In this document: positions 1-8,002 of the stretch, piece by piece
Numbering within the stretch: position 1 is the first letter of the stretch
How the letters are laid out: each line of letters opens with the position of its first letter
NCBI GenBank assembly: GCA_965227745.1
Contig: OZ245769.1
Coordinates: 5,642,001 to 5,706,000, forward strand
From: GAS368 sp965227745
GTDB taxonomy: Bacteria > Verrucomicrobiota > Verrucomicrobiia > Opitutales > Opitutaceae
Direction: 5' to 3'
DNA: 64,000 bases
The notes under the pieces: generated by a model
What the model saw: the letters and a program-made list of their open reading frames with translations, nothing else
Told to the model about the DNA's origin: nothing
The model's database searches: none
Translations under genes and position numbers: made by a program

Positions 1-1
1 A

Positions 2-124
2 GGCATCCTGCGCAATCACATGCGCCGCCGCGACGGCACGCAGCGCGACACCGTGATGTACTCGATCATCGCCGAGGAGTGGCCGGCGGCGAAAGCGAAG
101 CTCGAGGGTTTGATGAATCGCTAA
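2..124 (+). CDS. GNAT-family acetyltransferase, C-terminal end only
   Basis: The window opens inside a gene; the last 40 codons before a TAA at 122-124 are visible. The tail contains RNHMRRRDGTQRDTVMYS followed by IIAEEWPAAKAKL. This is the usual ending of RimJ/RimL-type GNAT acetyltransferases, where a final strand (VMYSI) precedes an EWP helix. The start and the acetyl-CoA binding loop lie outside the window, so the substrate cannot be guessed. It is followed after 19 bases by the DUF2071 gene on the same strand. Confidence 0.6.
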   Translation, partial: GILRNHMRRRDGTQRDTVMYSIIAEEWPAAKAKLEGLMNR

Positions 125-143
125 ATCGTCTTACGCTCCCGGG

Positions 144-902
144 ATGAACGTCGTCGTCCCCACTCCCGAACTGCGCCAGCGCGAGCGGGTGCGTCCCGCC
201 GGGCGCGCCGTGATGCGGCAAGAGTGGGCGCATCTGCTGTTTCTCCATTGGGCGATTGAACCCGCGATCGTGCAGGCGACGCTGCCGGCCGGGCTCACCG
301 TCGACACGTACGATGGCAAGGCGTGGGTGGGCCTCGTACCCTTTTTCATGCGCCAAGTCCGGCCCACGGGCTTGCCCGCCGTGCCGGGCCTGTCGAATTT
401 TCTCGAGCTGAATGTCCGCACCTACGTCCACGATGCCCGCGGCCGACCGGGTGTTTGGTTTTATTCGCTCGATTGCAACCAGTGGGCGGCGGTGAAGATC
501 GCGCGCCAGTTTTTTCATCTGCCCTACGAGCACGCGGTGATGGGCGCGACCATCGATCCCGCGACCGGGGAGGTGGCGTATCGCTCGCGGCGCGCGGGGA
601 GGAAGGAGGAAAGCCGCTTCCGCTATCGGACGATGGGCGCGGGCCGCGAAGCCCAGCCCGGCTCGCTCGATTTTTTTCTGCTCGAGCGCTACACGCTGTT
701 CGCGCACGACTCGCGGCGCGGTCGTCTGTGGGCGGGCCAGGTGGCGCACACACCGTATCGCATGCAGCGCGTGGATGTCGGGGAGTGGCAGGCGGATTTG
801 GTGCAACGCGCCGGTTTCCATCTCGGGAGGCGCGCGCCGGATCATATTTCGGCGGCCGAGACGGTGGACGTGGAAATTTTTCCGTTGGCGGCGCTGCGGT
901 AG
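144..902 (+). CDS. DUF2071 (YqjF-like) family protein
   Basis: A 252-residue protein of the DUF2071/YqjF type. Recognisable features are the N-terminal RQEWAHLLFLHWAIEPAIVQ segment region, then GLTVDTYDGKAWVGLVPF, and a middle part reading FLELNVRTYV and GVWFYSLD, which are the conserved strands of this family. No signal peptide or membrane span is seen, so it is probably cytoplasmic. The biochemical function of the family is not established; the fold is related to acetoacetate decarboxylase. ATG follows the upstream gene by 19 bases, so co-transcription is possible. Length matches the family. Confidence 0.8.
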   Translation: MNVVVPTPELRQRERVRPAGRAVMRQEWAHLLFLHWAIEPAIVQATLPAGLTVDTYDGKAWVGLVPFFMRQVRPTGLPAVPGLSNFLELNVRTYVHDARGRPGVWFYSLDCNQWAAVKIARQFFHLPYEHAVMGATIDPATGEVAYRSRRAGRKEESRFRYRTMGAGREAQPGSLDFFLLERYTLFAHDSRRGRLWAGQVAHTPYRMQRVDVGEWQADLVQRAGFHLGRRAPDHISAAETVDVEIFPLAALR

Positions 903-970
903 CGGACCGGTGGTTTCCGAGCGCGGTCTTGAAGGCGGAGGCCGGTGAATTTTTTTAATTCTCCCCGCCC

Positions 971-993
971 GATGGCGCCCGGAGGTCGCCGAC
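971..993. repeat. Hairpin repeat, family B copy 1 (loop CCCGGAGGT)
   Basis: Stem GATGGCG (971-977) and CGCCGAC (987-993) flank the nine-base loop CCCGGAGGT. The same loop recurs at 2886-2894 and 14741-14749 with different stems. It sits just beyond the 3' end of the Na/Pi cotransporter gene. A second small hairpin, CTCGGAG-ATTA-CTCCGA at 997-1013, encloses that gene's stop codon. Confidence 0.6.
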
Positions 994-1004
994 CAACTCG
1001 GAGA

Positions 1005-2636
1005 TTACTCCGAAGTCGGCGGGGTCGGCGTGAGGACGAAGGTATGGCCGATGGTGCTGAGCTGGCCGCTGATGCGACGGAGAATCTGGACGAGATCGAT
1101 GAAGAGGGTACTCGACTGCGTCGTGCCGCTGTCGCCCTGCGGGAGGCGGGCGTAGTGGCGCTTTTGGATCGTGATGCACCACTCCTTGAGCGCGTCGCCA
1201 TCGCGGAGAAACTGGGCGGCCACCTCGGTATCGCGCGTGGCGAGGATGGAGATGGCGGTTTCCAATCGGCGGAGCACGCGCTGATAGAGTTCGGTGAGGT
1301 CGGCCTGATCTTCGGCCGGCAGCTTGACGGTGTCGTTGGCGTGGTTGATGACGCCGCCGCAGAGACTCTTGTCGATGATGTCGGCGATGGACTCGAGCTG
1401 GCTGGAGAAATTGAGCAGGCCGAATTGGAGCTGGCTGTCGCGCGGCGTGAGCGCATCGCTCGGGATGCGGCTGAGATAGAGTTTGATCGCGGTGTTGAGC
1501 TCGTCGACGCGGTCGTCGTGCTTTTGCACGCTGCGCGCGAGGGCGGCGTTGCGCTCCTGAAACGCGCGCCAGCCCGCTTCGAACATGCCCTTCACGTCAT
1601 CGGCGAGACGCAGCGTCTCGCGCGTGGCGTTGGCGAGGGCGAAGACGGGGCTCGACAGCGCCTCCGGGTCGAGATGCGTGGCGACGCGCGGCACCGCTTC
1701 GATCTCCGTCGGCTTCACCGCGCGCTGGAGTAGGCGGCCCAGTGGCGCGGCGAAGAACACGCCGAGGGCCATCACGACGATATTAAACAGGGAGTGAAAA
1801 TTAGCCGTCTGTCGCTCCAGTGAGCCCGGCATCAGGCCGACCAAGTCGACCACCTTACTAAAGAGCACGAGGCAGACGATCACGACCGCGCCTTTGAGGA
1901 CGAGATTCGCCACCGCGAGGCGGCGACCCTGCCACGTGCCGAGGCCCGCCATGAGCGAGGTGAGGCCGAGGCCCATATTCGCACCGAGCACGACGGGCAC
2001 GAGGACATCGAGCGCGAGGATACCCGTCTGCCCGAGCGCCAGCGCGAGGCCGATCGCCGCCGTGGAACTCTGAGTGGCCAGCGTGAGGATGGCGGCAAAG
2101 AGCACCAGCAGCGTGTGGTGATGCGAGAGCACCCCGAGCACGGTGAGAAAGTCTTGATTGGCACTGAGGGCATGCGCCGCCTCGCCGCCCACGCGCATCG
2201 CGAGGAAGATGAAGCCCAGCCCGAGCAGCGATTGCCCGGCACCACGGATCGTCTCGGACTTGAAGGCCTGAAACCCAATCAGGCCCACGACGAGAAACAG
2301 CGAGTAGTAGTCGAAGAAACGCAGCGCGATGAGCTGCACCGTGATGGTAATGCCGACATTGGCCCCGAGGAGAAAGCCGAGCATCGACTCGGCGGGCAGG
2401 CGGCCGGCATTGAGCAACTGGAGCGCGAGGAGCGTCTGGGCGGTGGACGAGGGAGCGACGGTGCCGAAGACGAAACCGGCGAATGCTGCGGTCCAAGGCC
2501 GCTTGCCCATGCGCTCCAGCCAAGCGTGCAGGGCGTGGCCGAGCATGCGCTCGAGGCCTTTGCGAAGAAACCGGATGCCAAACAGGATCAGCGCGACGCT
2601 GCCCGCGATATTCAACAGAACCATTTCAATCGCCAC
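1005..2636 (-). CDS. Na/Pi-cotransporter family protein with C-terminal PhoU-like domain
   Basis: A 543-residue inner-membrane protein. The N-terminal 330 residues carry about eight hydrophobic spans with the two inverted repeat signatures of the Na/Pi cotransporter II family: APSSTAQT near residue 62 and TQSSTAAIGLALAL near residue 188. The C-terminal 200 residues are helical and polar, resembling PhoU. Family members move phosphate with sodium; the PhoU-like tail is thought to be regulatory. It has its own transcription unit on the minus strand, with 329 bases separating it from corA. The stop codon lies in the loop of a small hairpin. Substrate is inferred from the family only. Confidence 0.85.
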   Translation of the reverse strand: MAIEMVLLNIAGSVALILFGIRFLRKGLERMLGHALHAWLERMGKRPWTAAFAGFVFGTVAPSSTAQTLLALQLLNAGRLPAESMLGFLLGANVGITITVQLIALRFFDYYSLFLVVGLIGFQAFKSETIRGAGQSLLGLGFIFLAMRVGGEAAHALSANQDFLTVLGVLSHHHTLLVLFAAILTLATQSSTAAIGLALALGQTGILALDVLVPVVLGANMGLGLTSLMAGLGTWQGRRLAVANLVLKGAVVIVCLVLFSKVVDLVGLMPGSLERQTANFHSLFNIVVMALGVFFAAPLGRLLQRAVKPTEIEAVPRVATHLDPEALSSPVFALANATRETLRLADDVKGMFEAGWRAFQERNAALARSVQKHDDRVDELNTAIKLYLSRIPSDALTPRDSQLQFGLLNFSSQLESIADIIDKSLCGGVINHANDTVKLPAEDQADLTELYQRVLRRLETAISILATRDTEVAAQFLRDGDALKEWCITIQKRHYARLPQGDSGTTQSSTLFIDLVQILRRISGQLSTIGHTFVLTPTPPTSE

Positions 2637-2965
2637 TATGAAGGCTCATCGCCGCTGCGTCCAGCCGGTTGAGCGGGTTGGCGGGAGGTGGCGCGGGTCG
2701 GGGGAGGTGGCGAGCGGTGGAGCGCGATGAGCGTGCGCTGAGAGTTCGATGTGTGCGAACCGGTTGGCGTGTGGCGTTGGATCGGGGACGAGGGGGAACT
2801 GGGCCGTGAAGGGGAAAAGTGGATACGGGCGGCGCATCCGGGGTGGCACGGGGCCGCGGGGTGGGGCGGCAGTCCTGACGGTTCGCCCGGAGGTCGAACC
2901 CTACCCTCGGAGGTTGAGGGATCGAGTGAAGCTGTGAGTGGCGCGTTAAGGATGACGCGCCCGAC
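2637..2965. other. Intergenic region with two hairpin repeats
   Basis: This 329-base gap between the Na/Pi cotransporter start and the corA stop has no convincing gene; open frames here are short and lack ribosome binding sites. It holds one family B hairpin (2880-2900) and one single, slightly decayed family A palindrome (2940-2966). Confidence 0.6.
2880..2900. repeat. Hairpin repeat, family B copy 2
   Basis: Stem GGTTCG (2880-2885) and CGAACC (2895-2900) flank the loop CCCGGAGGT. The loop is identical to copies 1 and 3 while the stem is different but still fully paired. That is the pattern of selection on hairpin structure. Confidence 0.65.
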
Positions 2966-2966
2966 C
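2940..2966. repeat. Palindromic repeat, family A, single copy
   Basis: GGCGCGTTAAGGATGACGCGCC followed by CGACC is a one-base-decayed version of the palindrome found in pairs at 55036-55114 and 63216-63296. It abuts, and slightly overlaps, the corA stop codon. Confidence 0.6.
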
Positions 2967-3955
2967 TAAAACCACTTTTTCTTCTTCAGATAGATCGTCA
3001 TGAGGATCGTCGAGACGAGGGTGAGCGTGCCGGCCCAGAGGTAGCCGTGGGGCGACTTCAGCTCGGGCATGTGTTCGAAATTCATGCCGTACCAACCGCC
3101 CACGAGGACTGCGGGTAGCGTGACGGCGGTGAGGGCGGTGAGGAACTTGATGCCCTCATTGGCCTCGAACTGCGCTTTGTTGAGGAAAATATCGAAGGCC
3201 AGCATCAGGCGGTCGTGGTAGCCGATGGCCGTCTCTTCGATGCGGGCGAGGTGGTCGCGCAGATCGCGGAAGTAGGGGAGCATCACGCTGCGCACGAGCT
3301 TCGAGTCGCCGCGCGCGAGCTTGTCGATCACGTCGCGCTGGGGACGGATGATCGTGCGCATCTTGGAAAAATCGCGGCGCACGTGGACGATCTCGCCGAC
3401 GACTTTGCGGTGGACGCTGGCCTCGGACAGGACATGCTCCTCCAGTTCCTCCAGTTCCTGTCGCAGCTCCTCGATGACGGGGGCGTAGTTGTCGACGAGG
3501 AAGTCGAGCAGCGTGTGCGCGAGGCGATCCGGGCCGCGGGCGATGACGCCCGTGCTCTTGGTCGCGCGGTCGATGGCCGATTGCATCGATTTGAGCGGAG
3601 CCGTGTGAAACGTGACGAGGTAGTCCTTGCCGAGAAAGAGATCGAGCTCGGTGGTATTGAACTTTTCCGTGCGCGTGAAATCGACGGCGTGCGTGACGAT
3701 GAAAAGGTAATCCTCGTAGTCCTCGACCTTGGGCAGGGAGTTGGGCGCGACGCAGTCCTCGATGGCGAGGGGGTGAAATTGGAAAACGGATTCGAGGACG
3801 AACTTCGTCTCCTCCTCGGTGGGGTTGTCGAGGTCGACCCAGAGGATGAGGCCTTTATCGGCGCGCACGAGGCGCAGCGCCTCGCGCTCGAGGTCGGAGC
3901 CCACGAGCTTGCCCTCGCTGAAGATGAAGGAGCGGATCATCGGGAATCGCCCCAA
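2966..3955 (-). CDS. corA: Magnesium/cobalt transporter CorA
   Basis: A 329-residue CorA-type divalent cation channel of the inner membrane. A long cytoplasmic N-terminal domain of about 265 residues, with alternating strands and long helices, is followed by two C-terminal transmembrane helices. Between them is the diagnostic loop YGMNFEHMPEL near residue 288, which contains the GMN selectivity motif. The protein ends in the lysine-rich tail YLKKKKWF, as usual for the family. Length fits CorA. It is a single gene on the minus strand. Cation preference (Mg, Co or Ni) cannot be read from the sequence. Confidence 0.93.
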   Translation of the reverse strand: MGRFPMIRSFIFSEGKLVGSDLEREALRLVRADKGLILWVDLDNPTEEETKFVLESVFQFHPLAIEDCVAPNSLPKVEDYEDYLFIVTHAVDFTRTEKFNTTELDLFLGKDYLVTFHTAPLKSMQSAIDRATKSTGVIARGPDRLAHTLLDFLVDNYAPVIEELRQELEELEEHVLSEASVHRKVVGEIVHVRRDFSKMRTIIRPQRDVIDKLARGDSKLVRSVMLPYFRDLRDHLARIEETAIGYHDRLMLAFDIFLNKAQFEANEGIKFLTALTAVTLPAVLVGGWYGMNFEHMPELKSPHGYLWAGTLTLVSTILMTIYLKKKKWF

Positions 3956-3984
3956 TCAGTTCATCGCGGTGGAAGTGTCGATTC

Positions 3985-4425
3985 TTAATTGGGGCCGATT
4001 GGGCCGGGCTCGGGTGGCACCACCTCAAGCCAGTCGGACTTCGACAGCGGAGGTTCACCTCTTTCGTAGCGAGCGATGAGGTCGGCGAGATCAAGAATCG
4101 GCCCGGTGGTGTATTCATCGACGGGAATTTTTGCCACCGCTCGCTTCACTACTGCACAGAAGAGAGCTTGGTACTTTGGCGCCATTCTCCGCAGGTCGAT
4201 GTTCCTGACCATGTGCTCCTCGTCAGATGCTCTTAGCCAGGCCCCGTAACCGAGTTCTTTTATATCATCGGGACCGGGTAACTGAGAAATAAGCCAGTCG
4301 CGAAGAGCCAGCTCTGCACCTCCTGCGGTGAGCTCATCGACTAGGACGCGAAGGATCTCGTCGTGATAGGTCCACACGCGGGAAAAACAACGGCCATCGG
4401 GCAAGATGAGAAACCCGGAGGGCAT
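3985..4425 (-). CDS. Hypothetical protein
   Basis: A 146-residue cytoplasmic-looking protein that I do not recognise. I chose the ATG at 4425 (MPSGFLILPDGRCFSR); the open frame extends to 4524, but the extra arginine-rich residues overlap the upstream PTS gene out of frame. It ends in a proline-rich stretch, VPPEPGPIGPN. Base composition is visibly less GC-rich than its neighbours and codon use is more even, so it may be a recent arrival. No signal peptide, membrane span or known motif is seen. Confidence 0.55.
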   Translation of the reverse strand: MPSGFLILPDGRCFSRVWTYHDEILRVLVDELTAGGAELALRDWLISQLPGPDDIKELGYGAWLRASDEEHMVRNIDLRRMAPKYQALFCAVVKRAVAKIPVDEYTTGPILDLADLIARYERGEPPLSKSDWLEVVPPEPGPIGPN

Positions 4426-4444
4426 GACTAACTCGGCCGGATTC

Positions 4445-4915
4445 TTACAGCCCCAGCTTCTTCTCCACCGCCGCGAGCGCTGCGATAAATTCCTCGGGAG
4501 TCTTCGCGGCGAGGAAAGTGGCACGGTCGCCGGGGTCGCGGAGCATTTTACAGAGGGCGCTGACGACGGCGAGGTAGTCGCCGGGCTTCGACTTGGGGGT
4601 GCCGAGGACGAAGAAGAGTTTCACGATCTCGCCGTTCGCGTCGAAAGGGATGCCTTGCTCGCTGCGGCCGACGGCGAGCACGATCTGTTTGACATGCTCG
4701 GTGCGGGCGTGGGGGAGGGCGATGGCGTTGCCGAGGCAGGTGGTGTCGAGGCGGTCGCGGGCGAGGAGCTCCTCGTAGAAGCCGGCGAAGTTGGCCACGT
4801 CGGGATGCCCGTCGAGGAGGCGCGCGACCTCATTGAGCGCGGCGGTGCGCTTAGTGCTGTGCACGTTAAGCGCGATACGGGCGGGATCGAGGAGCGAAGT
4901 TATTTTCCCGGGCAT
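4445..4915 (-). CDS. PTS IIA-type phosphotransferase protein (fructose/nitrogen type)
   Basis: A 156-residue PTS EIIA domain of the mannitol/fructose/Ntr fold. The phosphorylatable histidine lies in GNAIALPHAR (His69), and the domain runs end to end without a fused IIB or IIC part. I chose the ATG at 4915 (MPGKITSLLDP) because the longer frame to 5200 has no family similarity. A stand-alone IIA with no sugar permease nearby suggests a regulatory PtsN-like role rather than sugar uptake, which is an inference. It is 19 bases upstream of the hypothetical gene at 3985-4425 on the same strand. Confidence 0.85.
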   Translation of the reverse strand: MPGKITSLLDPARIALNVHSTKRTAALNEVARLLDGHPDVANFAGFYEELLARDRLDTTCLGNAIALPHARTEHVKQIVLAVGRSEQGIPFDANGEIVKLFFVLGTPKSKPGDYLAVVSALCKMLRDPGDRATFLAAKTPEEFIAALAAVEKKLGL

Positions 4916-5072
4916 GCGAAAGAAAGAATGCGACAATGAAAGCAGAACTATGAAAGGCGAAAGCAGAAAAGCGTTTTCCGAAGAAATGAGCCGCGGGTTT
5001 CCGGGAATTCCCACCTCCAGGGCAGCGGAGAATGCCATTGCTTGGGGCGGCGGGGCGCGCTGAGTTACAGGG

Positions 5073-5723
5073 ATGAAACAATTGCGGGCGATGCTACTGC
5101 TAGGCGTGATGGGCTGGACCGTCGCGCGCGGGGCCGAGGAGACATTTTCCAAGACGGTGGGAGCGGGCGATTTTTCCTCCGCAGGGCTCTCCAAGCTCAC
5201 GCCCGCCGAGCTGGCCCGGCTCGATGCGCTGGTGCGCGACTACAAGACGGGAGCGCTCGCCGCCGCGCAGCGTGAAGCCGCCGAGGCCCGCGCCGCCGCA
5301 GAGGCCAAGATCGCTCGGGCCGAAGCTGAAACGCAGGCCGCCAAGGCGGATGCGCTGAAGGCAGAAGCCGCCCGCGCGGAGGCGACGAAGACAGCGCAAG
5401 CCGAGGCGGCCAAAGCGAAGAAGGCGGAGAGCGGCAGCCTGCTCCAGCGCGCGAAGGTACTCCTCACCCCGGGCACCGAGATCGAGTACGAGACCATCGA
5501 AAGCCGGATCGCGGGGGATTTCAAAGGCTGGGAGGGCAACACGGTGCTCACGCTCGAAAATGGGCAGCGCTGGAAGATCGCCAATGGCGGCCTCTACAGC
5601 ACACCGCCGGTGCCGAGCCCCAAGGTGAAAATCTCGCCGTCGCCGCTCGGCGGTTTCTGGATGACCTTTGAGGGGATGAACCTCCGCGTGCGCGTGCTGC
5701 CGGTGAACGCGCCTGCGAAGTAA
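5073..5723 (+). CDS. Hypothetical secreted coiled-coil protein
   Basis: A 216-residue protein. A signal peptide is likely (MKQLRAMLLLGVMGWTVARGA, cleavage near residue 21). Residues 50-120 are almost only Ala, Glu, Lys, Arg and Gln in heptads (EARAAAEAKIARAEAETQAA), a long single helix or coiled coil. The C-terminal 90 residues form a small beta-rich domain containing WEGNTVLTLENGQRWKI, which resembles a short OB or SH3-like fold found in other secreted proteins. Likely periplasmic or envelope-associated. A weak Shine-Dalgarno (AGGG) precedes the ATG. Function unknown. Confidence 0.7.
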   Translation: MKQLRAMLLLGVMGWTVARGAEETFSKTVGAGDFSSAGLSKLTPAELARLDALVRDYKTGALAAAQREAAEARAAAEAKIARAEAETQAAKADALKAEAARAEATKTAQAEAAKAKKAESGSLLQRAKVLLTPGTEIEYETIESRIAGDFKGWEGNTVLTLENGQRWKIANGGLYSTPPVPSPKVKISPSPLGGFWMTFEGMNLRVRVLPVNAPAK

Positions 5724-5757
5724 AGCGAGTCGGGCGGCCGATAACTTTCCCGCAGCA

Positions 5758-7890
5758 GTGGTCGCTTTTCTCAAAAAAATCCTGGCCGACGATAAGTGGG
5801 CGGAGCGGAGTGGGGGTGTGGCGTGGCGCGTGGGCCTGACGACGTTTGGCATTCTGGCGCTCGAACTGGCGCTGATCCGCTGGACCTCGTCGCAGGTGCG
5901 CGTCTTCGCGTATTTCAACAACCTCGTGCTCATCTGCGCGTTTCTCGGCATGGGGCTGGGCGTCGCGCTGGGGCGGCGCTGGCCGGGCCTGCTGCACTTC
6001 GTGCTGCCGGTGCTGCCGGTGCTGGCGGTGCCGCTGGCGTTTTCGGAGCAGCTTTCGCTGGTGCACCTCCAGTTTCCCGACCGCAGCATTATGCTGTGGG
6101 GGGCGGATCAAGTGGCGGCCAACGAGTGGGTCTTTGTGCGCAGCCTCGCGGTGTTTATCGCGCTGCTGGCGGGCGTGGTGGCGGTGTTCGTCGGGTGCGG
6201 GGCGCCGCTCGGCGTGCTGTTTGCGCGGCTGCCGACGCTGCGGGCCTACCACGCAGACTTGTTGGGATCGCTGGTGGGCGTGGCGGCCTTTACGGCGGTG
6301 TCGTGGCTCGATGCGGGACCGGGAGTGTGGCTGCTGCTGGGGGCGCTGCCGTTTGTGATTCTCGCGCGGTCGGCGGTGGCGGTGGCAATGGCGCTGGCGG
6401 TGACGGCGCTCGGCTGGTGGTCGGTGCAGGGGGCGATGTTCTCGCCCTACAACCGCATCGTGCTCCTGCCGCACTCGCCGAGTTTCCTCGAATTGCAGGT
6501 GAATCGGGATTTCCACCAGTACATGGTCGATCTCTCGGAGAAGCGCCTGACGAGCCCGGAGCTGTCGGCGGAGGACCGCGCGTCGCAACGCTCGCTGCAA
6601 GACCTCTACGATCTGCCTTTTAAGATTAACGCGAGCCGGCGCACCGCGCTGGTGGTCGGCGCGGGCACGGGCAACGACGTGCAGGCCGCGCTGCGCAATG
6701 GGTACGGGTCCGTGACCAGCGTGGACATCGACGGCCGCATCATCGCGCTCGGCCAGCGGTACCATCCGGAGAAGCCCTACGCCAATCCGAAGGTGCACCC
6801 GGTGGTGAACGATGCGCGCGCCTTCTTTGAGCAAAACCACGACGAGAAATTCGACGTGGTGTGCTTCGGCCTCCTCGACTCGCATGCGATGAGTTCGGCG
6901 ATGTCGACGCTGCGGCTCGACAACTACGTTTACACCGAGGAAGGCATCCGCGCGGCGTGGAATCGCGTGGGGCCGGACGGCCACCTCTCGCTCGCGATCT
7001 CGTGCATCGCGGGGCGGTGGTTTTTCGAACGGCTGTACTGGACGATCACGCGCGCGACGGGGCAGGAGCCCATCGCGTTTTACAGCCCGCTGCATTACAC
7101 GACGGCGACCTTTGTCGTGCCGCGCCCCGGGGCGAAGATGGATGCGCCGCTCGTGGCGCAGCGGCCCAAGCTCACGCCGACCTCGCCGATGGAGCGCGTG
7201 GTGACGGCGAGCGATGACTGGCCGTTTTTGCACATGCGACCGGGCGTCATCCCGTGGGGCTACATTGCCGTTCTCAGCGCGGTGCTCCTGCTCGCGGTGG
7301 CGACGGCGCGGCCGGTCTTTGGGTTGAAGCTGGGCGGCGCGGGCTTTCACCGGCCGTTGTTTTTGATGGGCGCGGCGTTTCTTCTCATCGAGACCCGCGG
7401 CGTGACGAGTCTGTCACTGCTGTTTGGCTCGACGTGGGTGGTCAACTCGGCGGTCTTTGCCGGTATCCTCGTCATGGTGCTCGCGGGTAATGCCGCGGTG
7501 CAGCGCTGGCAGTGGACCAATCCGCTGCCGTGGTTCGCGCCGCTCTTCGTGGCTGTGATGCTGCTGTATTTTTTCCCGATGAGCTGGCTGCACTCGCTGC
7601 CGCTGTTTTGGCGTGGGGTGATCGGCGGTTTGGTCACCGGATTGCCGGTGGGTCTCGCGGGGGTGATCGTGCCGATGCTACTCGCGCGCGCGGCGAATCC
7701 GGCGGCGGCGCTGGGGGCGAATTTACTCGGGGCGGTGCTGGGCGGGTGCCTGGAGTATTTTTCGATGGCGGGCGGATTGGGCGGGTTGGTGCTGCTCGCG
7801 GCGGCGCTGTATTTGGGAGCGCTGTGGGATTTGGTGCGGGCGCGGCGGGGTGGGGGTGCAGCGAGAGCGGTGACCGTGGCGGGGGCGTAA
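5758..7890 (+). CDS. Multi-span membrane protein with spermidine-synthase-like domain
   Basis: A 710-residue protein starting at GTG. About seven N-terminal transmembrane segments are followed by a Rossmann methyltransferase-type domain. The nucleotide loop VVGAGTGND is near residue 299, the acidic strand end VTSVDID follows, and NDARAFFEQ is further on. About six more spans make up the C-terminus. This layout matches membrane-anchored spermidine-synthase-like proteins. The catalytic aspartate region reads CFGLLDSHAM, unlike classical SpeE (usually D-x-x-DP), so aminopropyl transfer is doubtful. The true substrate is unknown. It lies 34 bases after the coiled-coil protein gene and may share its transcript. 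Confidence 0.75.
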   Translation: MVAFLKKILADDKWAERSGGVAWRVGLTTFGILALELALIRWTSSQVRVFAYFNNLVLICAFLGMGLGVALGRRWPGLLHFVLPVLPVLAVPLAFSEQLSLVHLQFPDRSIMLWGADQVAANEWVFVRSLAVFIALLAGVVAVFVGCGAPLGVLFARLPTLRAYHADLLGSLVGVAAFTAVSWLDAGPGVWLLLGALPFVILARSAVAVAMALAVTALGWWSVQGAMFSPYNRIVLLPHSPSFLELQVNRDFHQYMVDLSEKRLTSPELSAEDRASQRSLQDLYDLPFKINASRRTALVVGAGTGNDVQAALRNGYGSVTSVDIDGRIIALGQRYHPEKPYANPKVHPVVNDARAFFEQNHDEKFDVVCFGLLDSHAMSSAMSTLRLDNYVYTEEGIRAAWNRVGPDGHLSLAISCIAGRWFFERLYWTITRATGQEPIAFYSPLHYTTATFVVPRPGAKMDAPLVAQRPKLTPTSPMERVVTASDDWPFLHMRPGVIPWGYIAVLSAVLLLAVATARPVFGLKLGGAGFHRPLFLMGAAFLLIETRGVTSLSLLFGSTWVVNSAVFAGILVMVLAGNAAVQRWQWTNPLPWFAPLFVAVMLLYFFPMSWLHSLPLFWRGVIGGLVTGLPVGLAGVIVPMLLARAANPAAALGANLLGAVLGGCLEYFSMAGGLGGLVLLAAALYLGALWDLVRARRGGGAARAVTVAGA

Positions 7891-7896
7891 AGCCGC

Positions 7897-7917
7897 GGGC
7901 GTCGGCGAGCGACGCCC
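7897..7917. repeat. Hairpin, family E (GGGCGTCG stem)
   Basis: A perfect 8-base stem, GGGCGTCG (7897-7904) and CGACGCCC (7910-7917), with loop GCGAG, followed by CTACA. It is a REP-like element at the 3' end of the gene at 5758-7890, with no T-run, so it is not a standard terminator. Confidence 0.45.
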
Positions 7918-7932
7918 CTACATCGAACCGCT

Positions 7933-7969
7933 GAAATAAAAAGCACCGTCTTCTGGTGAAGACGGTGCT
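7933..7969 (-). terminator. Intrinsic terminator of gyrA
   Basis: A perfect 12-base-pair stem, AGCACCGTCTTC (7942-7953) and GAAGACGGTGCT (7958-7969), encloses a 4-base loop. On the minus strand it is followed by a T-rich tract (TTTTTATTTC), so it terminates the gyrBA transcript 34 bases after the gyrA stop. Confidence 0.9.
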
Positions 7970-8002
7970 GAAAACTAAGACGAGCGTGGTGCGCTTGCGG
8001 AC

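Noticed and set aside
4916..5200. N-terminal extension of the PTS IIA frame
   Set aside because: No IIA similarity and runs into the promoter of the divergent gene at 5073; ATG 4915 is the family start.
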